From assembly GCA_018222585.1 (NCBI GenBank), contig JAAFAB010000002.1:186001-250000 (forward strand): a DNA stretch of 64,000 bases. The letters are read 5' to 3'. The translations under genes and the position numbers were made by a program. Positions within the stretch are counted from its first letter, which is position 1. Every line of letters starts with the position of its first letter. The stretch comes from Paracoccaceae bacterium (GTDB taxonomy: Bacteria; Pseudomonadota; Alphaproteobacteria; Rhodobacterales; Rhodobacteraceae). This document shows positions 1 through 8,181 of this stretch, in pieces. The notes below the pieces were generated by a model. The model did not search any database. It was not told where the DNA came from and saw only the letters and a list, made by a program, of their open reading frames with translations.

Positions 1-313
1 GCCCGGAGGTTCGGGTTGGCAGCTGGAGGGCGGGGGCAATCCCGCCCCGAGATGAATGGTCATCGAACCGGCGTCACGCCGGGGAACAGAATCCGGCTTA
101 CAGGCCCTCCGCGCATATCGACCTCACGCTGACTCACGATTTCTTGCCCTGAGAGGGAACCCGCCTGTGTGCCGCGCTGCGGCAGGCCGGGATCCGCCCA
201 TGGTTCCCCGGGGCGGGGACGGCATGGGGGAACGTCAGGCGGTGACGCGGGTTGAGGGGGCAGAGATCCTCGCGTGTGGCGGGGATGCACCACCCCCGAG
301 AGGAGACATTCCG
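1..313. other. Intergenic region with one GC hairpin, no gene seen
   Basis: I see no convincing gene here. An open frame runs into the PRC-barrel gene from position 56, but its first 86 codons look like no protein and the real start is later. A hairpin at 28-47 (GGGCGGG, six-base loop, CCCGCCC) has no U tract; it may belong to the 3' end of a gene left of the window. Confidence 0.5.
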
Positions 314-1042
314 ATGAAGACCCTCATTGCAAGCACCAGCCGTACCGCCCTTCTCGCTCTTGCCCTGGCCGCCCCGGTCGTGGCCCCGATCCACGCCGTC
401 GCACAGGATGCACAGGTGGAAGGAGAAGCGGGTACCGATCCGCTGCTCGTTCCCGAGAACGGCGAAGCCGGTGCCGAGGCTGACACCACCGCCGATCCGA
501 TGGCCCCGGAAGGCGACGACGTGGCGCAGGACGGCGAGATGGCCGAGCCGATGACCGACGGCGACGCTGACATGGCCGAGGGCGCCGAGACGCCGGACCC
601 GATGGCTGATCCGATGGCCACCGAAGGCACCGAGATGGCCGAGGGTGAAGAGCCCGCCAAGCCGGTTGAGGGCCAGATCACCATGCAGGACCAGGACACG
701 ATCCTGGCCGAGGACCTGATCGGCGCGCCGGTCTACAACGGCGAGGACGAGAAGGTCGGTGACATCAACGACCTGATCATCGCGCTCGGCGGCAATGTCG
801 AAGGTGTCGTGATCGGCGTCGGCGGCTTCCTTGGCCTGGGCGAGAAGGACGTGGCCATCGAGATGGCGCAGCTGGAGGTTGCGACCGCCGAAGGTGACGT
901 GCAGCGCCTGGTGACCAGTGCCTCGCGTGCCGACCTGGAATCGGCCCCCGAATTCGTGACCGCCCAGGAGCAGGCCCGCGAAGCCGAGTCCCTGCAGATG
1001 CAGAGCGACACCACCGGCGGTGCGACGATTCCGGTGGAATAA
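314..1042 (+). CDS. PRC-barrel domain protein with signal peptide and acidic low-complexity stretch
   Basis: The protein has 242 residues. I chose the ATG at 314 because it follows an AGGAGA ribosome site at about 301 and begins a clear Sec signal peptide (MKTLIAS, then a Leu/Ala-rich core, cut near AVAQ). Residues about 35-125 are acidic low-complexity sequence with irregular repeats of the type DPMA-EG and EMAEG. A PRC-barrel-like domain follows at about 135-205 (DLIGAPVYNGEDEKVGDINDL), the fold also found in RimM and reaction-centre H subunits. Exported PRC-barrel proteins of this kind are common in Rhodobacterales and have no settled function. An envelope role is inferred only from the signal peptide. 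The gene stands alone and ends in a strong terminator. Confidence 0.85.
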   Translation: MKTLIASTSRTALLALALAAPVVAPIHAVAQDAQVEGEAGTDPLLVPENGEAGAEADTTADPMAPEGDDVAQDGEMAEPMTDGDADMAEGAETPDPMADPMATEGTEMAEGEEPAKPVEGQITMQDQDTILAEDLIGAPVYNGEDEKVGDINDLIIALGGNVEGVVIGVGGFLGLGEKDVAIEMAQLEVATAEGDVQRLVTSASRADLESAPEFVTAQEQAREAESLQMQSDTTGGATIPVE

Positions 1043-1068
1043 TCCACCACTTCCCGCGCCAGGGGTGG

Positions 1069-1094
1069 AAAGGGGGCCTTCGGGCCCCCTTTTC
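1069..1094 (+). terminator. Rho-independent terminator after the PRC-barrel gene
   Basis: A perfect 10-bp stem (AAAGGGGGCC / GGCCCCCTTT) closes a C(UUCG)G tetraloop and runs into four T residues. It lies 27 bases after the stop codon. Confidence 0.9.
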
Positions 1095-1138
1095 GCGTGG
1101 GTGGGTCAGAAAATCACCTCTTTTCGGGCAATCCCCGG

Positions 1139-1166
1139 TTGACTCATGCCCGCGCCTCGGTAAAAG
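1139..1166 (+). promoter_or_regulatory. Probable sigma-70 promoter of rpmG
   Basis: TTGACT at 1139-1144 and TAAAAG at 1161-1166 are 16 bases apart. This would start transcription about 50 bases upstream of the rpmG ATG. Called from sequence match only. Confidence 0.5.
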
Positions 1167-1224
1167 GCGGAGTTCATGAGATTTCGCGGGCCGCCCGACG
1201 TGCGCCTGCTGTAGGAGAAGCAAA

Positions 1225-1392
1225 ATGGCGAAGCCGACGACCATCAAGATCCGTCTGAACTCGACCGCGGGCACGGGCCATTTCTACGTGACCAAAAAGA
1301 ACGCGCGTACCATGACCGAAAAGATGACCGTACGAAAGTACGACCCGGTGGTGCGGAAGCATGTCGAGTACAAGGAAGGCAAGATCAAGTAA
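1225..1392 (+). CDS. rpmG: 50S ribosomal protein L33
   Basis: This 55-residue protein starts [20 protein letters not shown] and ends in [11 protein letters not shown], which is the alphaproteobacterial form of L33 at its usual length. The [11 protein letters not shown] segment is characteristic. This is the cysteine-free form, without the zinc-binding CxxC pairs of other L33 paralogues. A TAGGAG ribosome site lies about 8 bases before the ATG. L33 sits near the E site of the large ribosomal subunit. The gene has its own promoter and terminator, so it is probably monocistronic. Confidence 0.97.
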   Translation: MAKPTTIKIRLNSTAGTGHFYVTKKNARTMTEKMTVRKYDPVVRKHVEYKEGKIK

Positions 1393-1418
1393 GATCTGAA
1401 ACACCTTGAAGACCATGC

Positions 1419-1450
1419 AAGCCGCGCCGCAGAGCGCGGCTTTCTTCTTT
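1419..1450 (+). terminator. Rho-independent terminator of rpmG
   Basis: The stem AAGCCGCGC / GCGCGGCTT with a short loop is followed by the T-rich run TTTCTTCTTTT. Confidence 0.9.
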
Positions 1451-1523
1451 TCGGCCGCGCCCTGTCTCCCCCCTCAGCAGAACGCCCCGGTGATCACCGG
1501 GGAAAGAGACAAGGACGCCCCTC

Positions 1524-2141
1524 ATGCCCCTTTCCAGCGATTCCGGCGAAGAGCCCGATAGCGACAGCCTCGACCTCGCGCTGATGCCAGCGCCCGTCGT
1601 CCCGGCGCGTGATCTGAAGCCGCAGCCTGTGGCCGCGCTGAAGACCTTCATCCGCCCGGCGATGCCCGCCGATACCGAGGCGGTGAACCGGATGCTGGCC
1701 CGCAGCTACCGGGCGCTGCTGGCGCCGGACTACCCGGCCGAGCTGCTGCGCGAGGCGCTGCCCTTCATCAAGCGGCCGCGCCCCGGGCTGCTGACCTGCG
1801 GCACCTATTTCCTGACCCTGACCGGCGACGAAGAGCGCGTGCTCTCGGCCGGGGGCTGGACCGACACCTCGCCCCACGGGGCGGCGGGCCGGCCCGGCGA
1901 GGGCCATGTGCGCCATGTCGCCACCGACCCCGACGCCGCGCGGCAGGGCCTCGGGCGGGGGCTGATGGGGCAGGTGATGCGCTCGGCCTGCGCGGCGGGG
2001 GTGGAGCTGCTGCAATGCCAGTCGACGCTGACCGCCGTGCCCTTCTACGAATCCCTGGGCTTCCGGGCGCGGTCGCTGATCGAACTGCGGCTGCCGAACG
2101 GGGTTCTCTTTCCCGCGGTGCAAATGGTCTGGCGTGCCTGA
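1524..2141 (+). CDS. GNAT-family N-acetyltransferase
   Basis: The protein has 205 residues. The N-terminal 40 are acidic and Pro-rich and look unstructured, so translation might begin later than the ATG at 1524. The GNAT fold covers about 41-203. The acetyl-CoA-binding motif A is visible as HVRHVATDPDAARQGLGRGL (residues 128-147), with the Q/RxxGxG/A pyrophosphate loop, and the late motif PFYESLGF. It should transfer an acetyl group from acetyl-CoA to an amine, but the substrate cannot be read from the sequence. It lies between the rpmG terminator and a convergent gene and is probably transcribed alone. Confidence 0.88.
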   Translation: MPLSSDSGEEPDSDSLDLALMPAPVVPARDLKPQPVAALKTFIRPAMPADTEAVNRMLARSYRALLAPDYPAELLREALPFIKRPRPGLLTCGTYFLTLTGDEERVLSAGGWTDTSPHGAAGRPGEGHVRHVATDPDAARQGLGRGLMGQVMRSACAAGVELLQCQSTLTAVPFYESLGFRARSLIELRLPNGVLFPAVQMVWRA

Positions 2142-2162
2142 ACCGGTGGCGGGCAGGGGCGG

Positions 2163-2783
2163 CTAGCGTTCGGTCGCCCCCTTGCCCGCCAGGATCTTGT
2201 CGCGGAACTTTGCGATCCGGTTGACCCGGGTCGCGCTCTGCTTCGCGCCGGCGAGGTTGAAGAGGTAGCTGCGCTGGCGCCCCGGTGTCAGGGCGTGGAA
2301 GGCCTCCGACAGTTCCGGGTCGGCGTCCAGCGCCTCGGCCAGCTCGTCCGGCATGTCGAGGGCGCGCGGTTCCTTGGGTGCCTTCATCCCCTTCTCGGCA
2401 TAGGTCATCGCCTCGGCGAGATAGGCCGTGATCGTCGCCGCAAGGTCGGAAAGCTGCCCGGCCCCGGTGAGGCGGATCATGTCGGGATGCCGGGTGTTCG
2501 GCCCCTGGCGTTCCAGCACCCCCTCGGGGTCGGTCATCAGGGCGGCGTTGAAGAAGGTCAGGCGGACGTTGTCGCGGAAGGCGCCGAGGAGGACGATATT
2601 GCGGCCCGCGTGCATGTAGCAAGGATGGCCCCACTTTGCGGTCTCTTCCAGCCCGGCGTCGCGGCAGAGCGCGCGCAACCCCTCCAGCACCCCGGACCAG
2701 CGCAGGGCCGAGCAGTCGGGGGTGTCGAAGCGGGCGCAACGGCCACAGCCCTTGGTGAAGAAGTCGTCAGGGTCGGTGATCAT
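2163..2783 (-). CDS. YdeI/OmpD-associated-type protein (DUF1801)
   Basis: This 206-residue protein has an N-terminal DUF1801-like region (about 25-115, with KWGHPCYMHAGRNIVLLGAF) and a C-terminal Omdp/YdeI helix bundle (ALTPGRQRSYLFNLAGAKQ, then ATRVNRIAKFRDKILAGKG). That C-terminal signature is typical of the family. Its biochemical role is not established. An early CGRCARF motif gives a pair of cysteines two residues apart. The gene converges on the acetyltransferase gene, with 21 bases between stop codons. Confidence 0.85.
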   Translation of the reverse strand: MITDPDDFFTKGCGRCARFDTPDCSALRWSGVLEGLRALCRDAGLEETAKWGHPCYMHAGRNIVLLGAFRDNVRLTFFNAALMTDPEGVLERQGPNTRHPDMIRLTGAGQLSDLAATITAYLAEAMTYAEKGMKAPKEPRALDMPDELAEALDADPELSEAFHALTPGRQRSYLFNLAGAKQSATRVNRIAKFRDKILAGKGATER

Positions 2784-2833
2784 CGTGCCTGCCTTGGTGA
2801 CTTTGCCGGCAGACTAGCCGGGACGGCGAAACG

Positions 2834-2860
2834 AAAAAAGCCGGCCCGAGGGCCGGCTTT
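2834..2860 (-). terminator. Rho-independent terminator of the Bax-inhibitor-1 gene
   Basis: Read on the minus strand, AAAGCCGGCC pairs with GGCCGGCTTT across a three- to five-base loop and continues into a T run. It lies just past the stop of the gene at 2882-3619. Confidence 0.85.
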
Positions 2861-2881
2861 CGAAGTTTCCTGATCCTGCGA

Positions 2882-3619
2882 TCACTCGCGGTTGCCGAGG
2901 AACTGCAGCAGGAACATGAACAGGTTGATGAAGTCCAGGTACAGCTGCAGGGCGCCCATGATGGCGGCCTTGCCCAGCCATTCGCTGTCGCCCGAATGGG
3001 CGTGCTGCAGGTAGGTCACCTTTATGTTCTGGGTGTCATAGGCGGTCAGGCCGGCGAAGATCAGCACGCCGATGATCGAGATCGCGAAGTGCAGCGCGGG
3101 CGAGCCCAGGAAGATGTTGATCACCGAGGCCACGAGGATGCCGATCACGCCCATGATCAGGAACGACCCCCAGCCCGAAATGTCCTTCTTCGTGGTGTAG
3201 CCCCAGAGGGACAGGCCGGCGAAGGCGATCGAGGTGACCAGGAAGACCTGGGCGATCGACATGCCGGTGAAGGCCACGAAGATCCAGGCCAGCGACAGGC
3301 CCATCACGGCGGCGAAGCCGTAGAAGAACAGCTGTGCCGCAGCGGCCGAGAAGCGGTTGATCATGGCCGAGAAGCCGAAGACCATGGCCAGCGGGGCGAA
3401 CATGATGATCCAGCCCAGGATGTTGGGCTGCAGAGTCACCGGATCGCGGAAGATGCCGAGAAGCTCGGGCGAGGAGCCGACGGCCCAGGCCACGAGGAAG
3501 GTCAGCAGGGTGCCCACGGACATGGTGCCGTAGACCTTGTTCATGTGGGCGCGGAGCCCTTCGTCGATTGCGGCGGAACGGGCACCAGCCGTCGCCTGCA
3601 TCGTTCTGTAGTCAGCCAT
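2882..3619 (-). CDS. Bax inhibitor-1/YccA family membrane protein
   Basis: This 245-residue integral membrane protein has seven predicted hydrophobic segments between about 35 and 243, the usual BI-1 topology, and ends in the conserved block LYLDFINLFMFLLQFLGNRE. The TAYDTQ motif near residue 195 is also conserved in the family. Bacterial relatives include E. coli YccA, which modulates FtsH proteolysis, and BsYetJ, a pH-sensitive calcium leak channel. Which role applies here is unknown. The start is supported by a GGAGG ribosome site and by a promoter at 3669-3697. Confidence 0.95.
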   Translation of the reverse strand: MADYRTMQATAGARSAAIDEGLRAHMNKVYGTMSVGTLLTFLVAWAVGSSPELLGIFRDPVTLQPNILGWIIMFAPLAMVFGFSAMINRFSAAAAQLFFYGFAAVMGLSLAWIFVAFTGMSIAQVFLVTSIAFAGLSLWGYTTKKDISGWGSFLIMGVIGILVASVINIFLGSPALHFAISIIGVLIFAGLTAYDTQNIKVTYLQHAHSGDSEWLGKAAIMGALQLYLDFINLFMFLLQFLGNRE

Positions 3620-3668
3620 TTATGCCTCCATTCAGGACTGTCTCTGCCCAAGTGAGGGCTTCGTGTTC

Positions 3669-3697
3669 AATATCGGGGACAAGGGCCTCGTTTTCAA
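3669..3697 (-). promoter_or_regulatory. Probable promoter of the Bax-inhibitor-1 gene
   Basis: On the minus strand TTGAAA (3697-3692) and GATATT (3674-3669) are 17 bases apart, giving a leader of about 40 bases. Called by match to the sigma-70 consensus. Confidence 0.55.
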
Positions 3698-4049
3698 GAT
3701 TTTCAGGGCCCGGTTCACCCCAATAACGCGAATGTCAGGTCGCAGTTTGCGGCTTCGGGATGCGCCACGGGCGCCGGGGCCAGTACAGGAAGGCTGCGCG
3801 CGGCGGGGAAGTTTTGAAAAATCAGGGAAAAAAGGTGCCGCGGGGCGGAGGTGCCGGCCGGGAATGTGCCGGGGCCGGCCCCGCGGACCAGTCGCGGACC
3901 GCCCGGGGAAGGCAGTCACGGGGAGATGGGGCGGCCCGCTCCGCCGGGGATGGGGCGGGTCGGCGGCGCGGGCCGGGGCGGGAGCCGCCGGGTAAGCGGC
4001 CCCGCAGGAGGGGGAGGGCGTCGGGCGCCGCTCCCGCCGTAAAGCGGAC
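3698..4049. other. GC-rich intergenic stretch without a recognisable gene
   Basis: Short open frames on both strands are Arg/Gly/Pro-rich in the way expected of random high-GC sequence, and none has a credible start or family resemblance. I see no terminator or clear repeat. Confidence 0.5.
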
Positions 4050-4268
4050 TCAGACCGGACGGACGGGCAGGTCCCAGATCGGCCGTGCGGCTTCGCGGCG
4101 GGCCTGGTCGCGGGAGATGCCGATATCGTCCAGCAGCGTGCCGTCCAGCGCGGTCAGGGCGCGACGTTCACGATAGACGCTGAGCATGGTCAGCAGTCGG
4201 GACAGGAAAGGCGCGCGTGCGGCGCGGCTGCGGGCGGCGACGGGGGAGGTCAGGCTGTGCGTGCTCAT
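4050..4268 (-). CDS. DUF1127 (YjiS-like) small protein
   Basis: This 72-residue basic protein ends in the DUF1127 signature: a helix with YRERRALTALDGTLLDDIGISRD, in which the L-x-LDD-x-L-DIGI core is diagnostic. Members of this family are small Arg-rich proteins, some linked to RNA turnover and phosphate or stress responses in alphaproteobacteria. I chose the ATG at 4268 because AAAGGAA lies six bases upstream; the codon two triplets earlier is TTG. It is transcribed divergently from the LysR regulator, and both promoters must lie in the AT-rich stretch at 4269-4395. Confidence 0.88.
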   Translation of the reverse strand: MSTHSLTSPVAARSRAARAPFLSRLLTMLSVYRERRALTALDGTLLDDIGISRDQARREAARPIWDLPVRPV

Positions 4269-4395
4269 CTTCAATTCCTTTCTGCAAAAGTGATGCGAGT
4301 CGGGGGAGACATTATTTCTGTTGATGTATATGCGCCTCTGTGATCAATATTGAAAATGAATGTTTCTGAGCGATGATATCACTGAGATTGATGAT

Positions 4396-5358
4396 ATGAG
4401 AAACCTCGACATGACCTCCCTGCGCAGCTTCGTGGCCGTGGCCGATCACGGTGGCGTGACCAAGGCGGCGGGGATGCTGAATTTCACCCAGAGCGCGGTC
4501 TCCATGCAGCTGAAGCGGCTGGAGGAAACGCTGGGGATCTCGTTGCTGGACCGCTCGAGCCGGCGCATCGCGCTGACCCCGGCGGGCGAGCAGTTGCTGG
4601 GCTATGCGCGGCGCATCATCGACATGAACGACGAGGCGCTGTCCCGGCTGACCAGCAAGAGCTACGAGGGCGAGATCGTGCTGGGCGTGCCGCATGATAT
4701 CGTCTACCCGGTGGTGCCCACGGTGCTGCAGCAGTTCGCGCAGGAATTCCCGCGCATGAAGGTGCAGCTGGTCTCGGCCTACACCCGCAGCCTGAAAGAG
4801 AGCTTCGACCGCGGCGAGGCGGATGTGATCCTGACCACCGAAGCCGATCCGGATGCGCGCGGCGAAATCCTGGACGAGCGTCCGCTGGCCTGGGTCGGGG
4901 CCCCCGGCGGTCAGGCCTGGCGGCAGCGTCCGCTGCGCTATGCCTCGGGGCGCAACTGCCTGTTCCGCCCGCTGACCATCCGCGCGATGGAGAACGAGGG
5001 CGTCGACTGGGAGAACGCCGTCGATACCTCCAGCGACCGCACCGTCGAGGCGACGGTCAGCGCCGACCTGGCGGTGACGGCGATGATCGCGGGAACCGAA
5101 CCGGCGCAGCTGCAGCTTGTCGACCATGGCGGCGACCTGCCGCAACTGGGGACTCAGAAGATCTGCATGTATCGTCAGGATCGCGGTGCCGGCGAGGTGA
5201 TGGAGCGCATGGCCCAGATGCTGCGCCTGGCCTATGCCAGCGACCCGAGCAAGATGCGTCCGGCCTCGGCCCAGGAGGCACAGGGCAGCAGCCTCGGCCG
5301 TTTCGCCTGGCGGCAGGAGCTGAACCGGGCGCGGCGCTCGGGGGCCGCGGCCTCCTGA
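4396..5358 (+). CDS. LysR-family transcriptional regulator
   Basis: From the ATG at 4396 the protein has 320 residues. The winged helix-turn-helix is at about 5-65 (LRSFVAVADHGGVTKAAGMLNFTQSAVSMQLKRLE), and an effector-binding periplasmic-protein-like domain covers about 90-290. An upstream in-frame ATG at 4360 would add 12 residues; neither start has a good ribosome site. The C-terminal tail (about 295-320) is Ser/Arg/Ala-rich and probably disordered. Ligand and regulon are unknown. LysR regulators often control the divergent neighbour, here the DUF1127 gene, but that is inference. Confidence 0.92.
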   Translation: MRNLDMTSLRSFVAVADHGGVTKAAGMLNFTQSAVSMQLKRLEETLGISLLDRSSRRIALTPAGEQLLGYARRIIDMNDEALSRLTSKSYEGEIVLGVPHDIVYPVVPTVLQQFAQEFPRMKVQLVSAYTRSLKESFDRGEADVILTTEADPDARGEILDERPLAWVGAPGGQAWRQRPLRYASGRNCLFRPLTIRAMENEGVDWENAVDTSSDRTVEATVSADLAVTAMIAGTEPAQLQLVDHGGDLPQLGTQKICMYRQDRGAGEVMERMAQMLRLAYASDPSKMRPASAQEAQGSSLGRFAWRQELNRARRSGAAAS

Positions 5359-5411
5359 GGCGGCCTGTCCCGGCCCGGCGCAGGGGGGGGCTGGATGGCG
5401 GGCGGTGGAAG

Positions 5412-6368
5412 TCACATGGTGATCACCACCTTGCCCGTGGCCTCGCGCCGGCGCAGTACCTCTAGCCCCTCGACGGCGCGCTCCAGCGGGAAGCGGTGGC
5501 TGATATGGGGGTGGATGCGGCCCTCTTCGTGCCAGGCGAAGACCCGGGCCAGGCTCTCGGTCACCACCTGCGGGCGGAAGCGGAAGTAGCTGCCCCAGTA
5601 GACCCCCAGCATGTCGACATTCTTGACCAGCATGTGATTGGGCCGCAGCTGCGGCAGGTCGCCGGAGGCGAAGCCGATCAGCAGGAAGCGGGCTTCGGGA
5701 TTGCAGGCGCGGAACGCCTGTTCCGAAAGCGCGCCGCCGACGGCGTCATAGACCACGTCCGCTCCGCCGAGCGCCCGGACCTCGGCGCGGATATCGTCGC
5801 TGTCGCTATCGAGGAAGTGATCGGCGCCGGCGGCGCGGCAGGCGGCTTCGGCAGTGCGGCCGCGGGCCACGGCGATCACCCGGGCGCCCATCAGGTGCCC
5901 CAGTTCCACCGCCGTCAGCCCGACGCCGCCGCTGGCGCCGAGCACCAGCAGCACCTCGCCGTCGCGCAGCCGCGCCCGATGTTCCAGTGCCAGATGCGAG
6001 GTGCCGTAGGCCACCGGCAGCGCGGCCGCCACATCGAAGCCCATACCGGCGGGCATCCGCACGGCGCGATCCGCCTGAACCATGGCGCGATCGGCCAGGC
6101 CGCCTTGTCCCGGGAAGGCGGCGACTCTCTCTCCGGTTGCAAAATCCGTGCCCTCGCCAGCGGCCAGAACAGTGCCTGAAATTTCCATTCCCAGCGTGAA
6201 CGGGTGAGTCGGCGTGTCCTGATAGTTGCCGTTGATCATCAACAGATCGGCAAAGTTCAGCCCGCAGGCGGCGGTTTCGATCAGCAGTTCGCCGGGCCCC
6301 GGCGCGCCGGGATCACTGTTTTCAAGCCTGGGCTGGCTGTCCGGGGCGGGGCATCTCAGGGCGCGCAT
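5412..6368 (-). CDS. NADPH:quinone oxidoreductase-like protein (MDR superfamily)
   Basis: This 318-residue protein has the zinc-free medium-chain dehydrogenase layout: a GroES-like N-terminal domain (about 25-120, with ACGLNFADLLMINGNY and GMEISGTV) and a Rossmann domain (about 125-265, LVLGASGGVGLTAVELGHLM). Structural-zinc cysteines are absent, as in QOR enzymes. It should reduce quinones or enones with NADPH. The ATG at 6368 is chosen because AGGAG lies 7 bases upstream; the open frame continues 48 codons further but that part resembles nothing. It stands alone, convergent with the LysR gene. Confidence 0.9.
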   Translation of the reverse strand: MRALRCPAPDSQPRLENSDPGAPGPGELLIETAACGLNFADLLMINGNYQDTPTHPFTLGMEISGTVLAAGEGTDFATGERVAAFPGQGGLADRAMVQADRAVRMPAGMGFDVAAALPVAYGTSHLALEHRARLRDGEVLLVLGASGGVGLTAVELGHLMGARVIAVARGRTAEAACRAAGADHFLDSDSDDIRAEVRALGGADVVYDAVGGALSEQAFRACNPEARFLLIGFASGDLPQLRPNHMLVKNVDMLGVYWGSYFRFRPQVVTESLARVFAWHEEGRIHPHISHRFPLERAVEGLEVLRRREATGKVVITM

Positions 6369-6693
6369 CGGGGCTCCTATTCTCAAATGATTTCCGGCAG
6401 ATAGTTTGATCAGAAACGACCTGCGGCATGGGGCGTTCACTTCCGATTGTTGCTGCATTGCCGCAAGATCGGCAAGTTTGCGAAAGGAGGAAGCTTGATA
6501 CACATCCGACAATTGAGCTAACCATTGCGTCAGTCAGCCCTTTCGTGAGCGTTTAAGTTGCGTCAAAGTTGAAAGCTGATACGATCCTCTCACGCTGTAG
6601 GGATGTGCGGCGTGTCAAAACGAAAACCAGGCCCAATGTCGCCACGCGGGGACCACTCCGGCGGGGTGGACACGGCCATGACAGGAGCCGCGA

Positions 6694-7065
6694 ATGACTC
6701 ATCCGGTTGACGTCCACGTGGGGAAACGAATCCGGCATCGCCGCTGGCTGGTCGGGATGACCCAGCAGCAGCTTGCCGAACGTGTCGGAATCAAGTTCCA
6801 GCAGATCCAGAAGTATGAAACCGGCGCGAACCGCGTCAGCGCCTCCCGGCTTTGGGACATCGCCGACGCGCTGGAAGTGCCGGTCAGCTTCTTCTTCGAA
6901 GGTATCGAGGCCGAGGGCGCCGTTGCCGACCCGACCGCTGCCGTTCCGGCGGACGTGATGGGCGACAAGGAAGCCTTGGACCTGATCCGGTCCTACTATG
7001 CGATCCCCGAGAACCAGCGCCGCCGCCTCTTCGAACTGGCCCGCGTGCTGAGCGACGTCGCCTGA
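6694..7065 (+). CDS. XRE-family transcriptional regulator
   Basis: This 123-residue protein has one Cro/CI-type helix-turn-helix at about 9-66 (GKRIRHRRWLVGMTQQQLAERVGIKFQQIQKYETG, then NRVSASRLWDIADALEVPVSFFFEG). A linker and a helical tail (DLIRSYYAIPENQRRRLFELARVLSD) follow. The same layout is widespread in Caulobacterales, Rhizobiales and Rhodobacterales as a chromosomal regulator rather than a phage repressor. AGGAG lies at about 6683. No target can be named. A structured intergenic sequence begins 61 bases after the stop. Confidence 0.92.
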   Translation: MTHPVDVHVGKRIRHRRWLVGMTQQQLAERVGIKFQQIQKYETGANRVSASRLWDIADALEVPVSFFFEGIEAEGAVADPTAAVPADVMGDKEALDLIRSYYAIPENQRRRLFELARVLSDVA

Positions 7066-7377
7066 TCACAGGCATTCGCCCGTCATCGCGGGCGAGACGA
7101 GAACGACGGATCCCGCATGTCGGGGTGCGATCAGGGTAAATCGCAAGATTCCGTTTCGTGGGTGGCGAAACGGATCTTGGACCCACCCTGAACCGGGCCC
7201 TCGGCCCGTAAATCTTCCATTCCCCGGCCCCATTCCCAGGACTGTCAGACCCGGTCAGACCGCCGGACCTGTCGGCGCGCGCGGCTTGGCCGGCGCAGCG
7301 GCGGTGACGGGCTTGCCTCACGGGCGGACAAGGGCTAGCCCTGCCGGCCAGCAGCAGCGCCGACGCAGGAGGGCAAG
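7066..7377. other. Intergenic region with two nested hairpins and a possible pseudoknot
   Basis: No gene is seen. TGCGAT (7126-7131) pairs with ATCGCA (7140-7145). A long stem follows: 7144-7158 pairs with 7166-7179 (14 bp with one bulged T, CAAGAT-CCGTTTCG). Its loop TGGGTGG contains GGGTGG, which is complementary to CCACCC at 7183-7188, so an H-type pseudoknot is possible. There is no U tract, so this is not a standard terminator. The rest, 7189-7366, shows nothing clear. The hisN ribosome site AGGAGG is at about 7367. Confidence 0.5.
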
Positions 7378-8175
7378 ATGCAACCGGACCAGAGCGATAT
7401 CCTGGAGACCGCGCAGGAGATGGCCGATGCCGCCAGGGCGGCGATCCTGCCGCATTTCCGCCGCGCCGACCTGGGCGAGGACAACAAGCTGGCCGGCGGC
7501 TACGATCCGGTCACCGAGGCCGACCGTGCCGCCGAGCAGGCGATGCGCGCCGTTCTGGCCCGCCGCCGTCCGCGGGATGCGATCCTCGGCGAGGAATATG
7601 GCCATGTGGCGGGCGAGAGCGGGCTGACCTGGGTGCTCGATCCCATCGACGGCACCCGTGGCTTCGTCTCCGGCACCCCCACCTGGGGCGTGCTGATCGG
7701 GCTCAACGACGGGGAGCGGGTGCTGATGGGGATGGTCGATCAGCCCTATACGGGAGAACGCTTCTGGGGTGGGTTCGGGCAGGCGCGGATGACCGGCCCG
7801 CTGGGCGCCCGCACGCTGACGACCCGCGCCACCGAGACGCTGGAGGAAGCGGTGATCTTCACCACCTTCCCCGAGGTCGGCACGCCGCGCGACGCCGAGG
7901 GCTTCCGCGCCGTCGCCTCGCGCTGCAAGCTGACCCGCTACGGCATGGACTGCTACGCCTATGCGCTGGTCGCGGCGGGGCAGGTGGACCTGGTGATCGA
8001 GGCCGGGCTGCATCCCTATGACGTCCAGGGCCCGATCGGGGTGATCGAGGCCGCCGGTGGCCTGGTCACCGACTGGCTGGGCGGTCCGGCCCTGCAGGGC
8101 GGGCAGGTGCTGGCGGCGGCAAATCCCCGGATTCACCGGGCCGCGCTGGACTTGCTGGCCGATTTCGCCGAATAG
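7378..8175 (+). CDS. hisN: Inositol-monophosphatase-family phosphatase, probably histidinol-phosphatase
   Basis: This 265-residue protein carries the metal-binding signatures of the IMPase fold: GEEYG near residue 65, WVLDPIDGTRGFVSGTPTWG at about 83-102, and PYDVQGPIGVIEAAGG near 220. The TRGF-SG-P-WG variant is typical of HisN-type histidinol-phosphate phosphatases, which complete histidine synthesis in organisms lacking HisB phosphatase. Dephosphorylation of other small phosphates cannot be excluded. A strong AGGAGG site precedes the ATG. The next gene begins 6 bases after the stop, so the two are probably cotranscribed; another histidine gene, hisC, lies at 48.3 kb. Confidence 0.88.
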   Translation: MQPDQSDILETAQEMADAARAAILPHFRRADLGEDNKLAGGYDPVTEADRAAEQAMRAVLARRRPRDAILGEEYGHVAGESGLTWVLDPIDGTRGFVSGTPTWGVLIGLNDGERVLMGMVDQPYTGERFWGGFGQARMTGPLGARTLTTRATETLEEAVIFTTFPEVGTPRDAEGFRAVASRCKLTRYGMDCYAYALVAAGQVDLVIEAGLHPYDVQGPIGVIEAAGGLVTDWLGGPALQGGQVLAAANPRIHRAALDLLADFAE

Positions 8176-8181
8176 AGCGGT

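Noticed and set aside
3663-4176. Arg/Gly-rich frames between the Bax-inhibitor and DUF1127 genes
   Set aside because: Composition is that of untranslated high-GC sequence and no ribosome site or motif is present.
4354-4395. LysR start at ATG 4360
   Set aside because: It would add 12 unconserved residues and lacks a ribosome site; the ATG at 4396 gives the usual N-terminal distance to the helix-turn-helix. Kept as an alternative.
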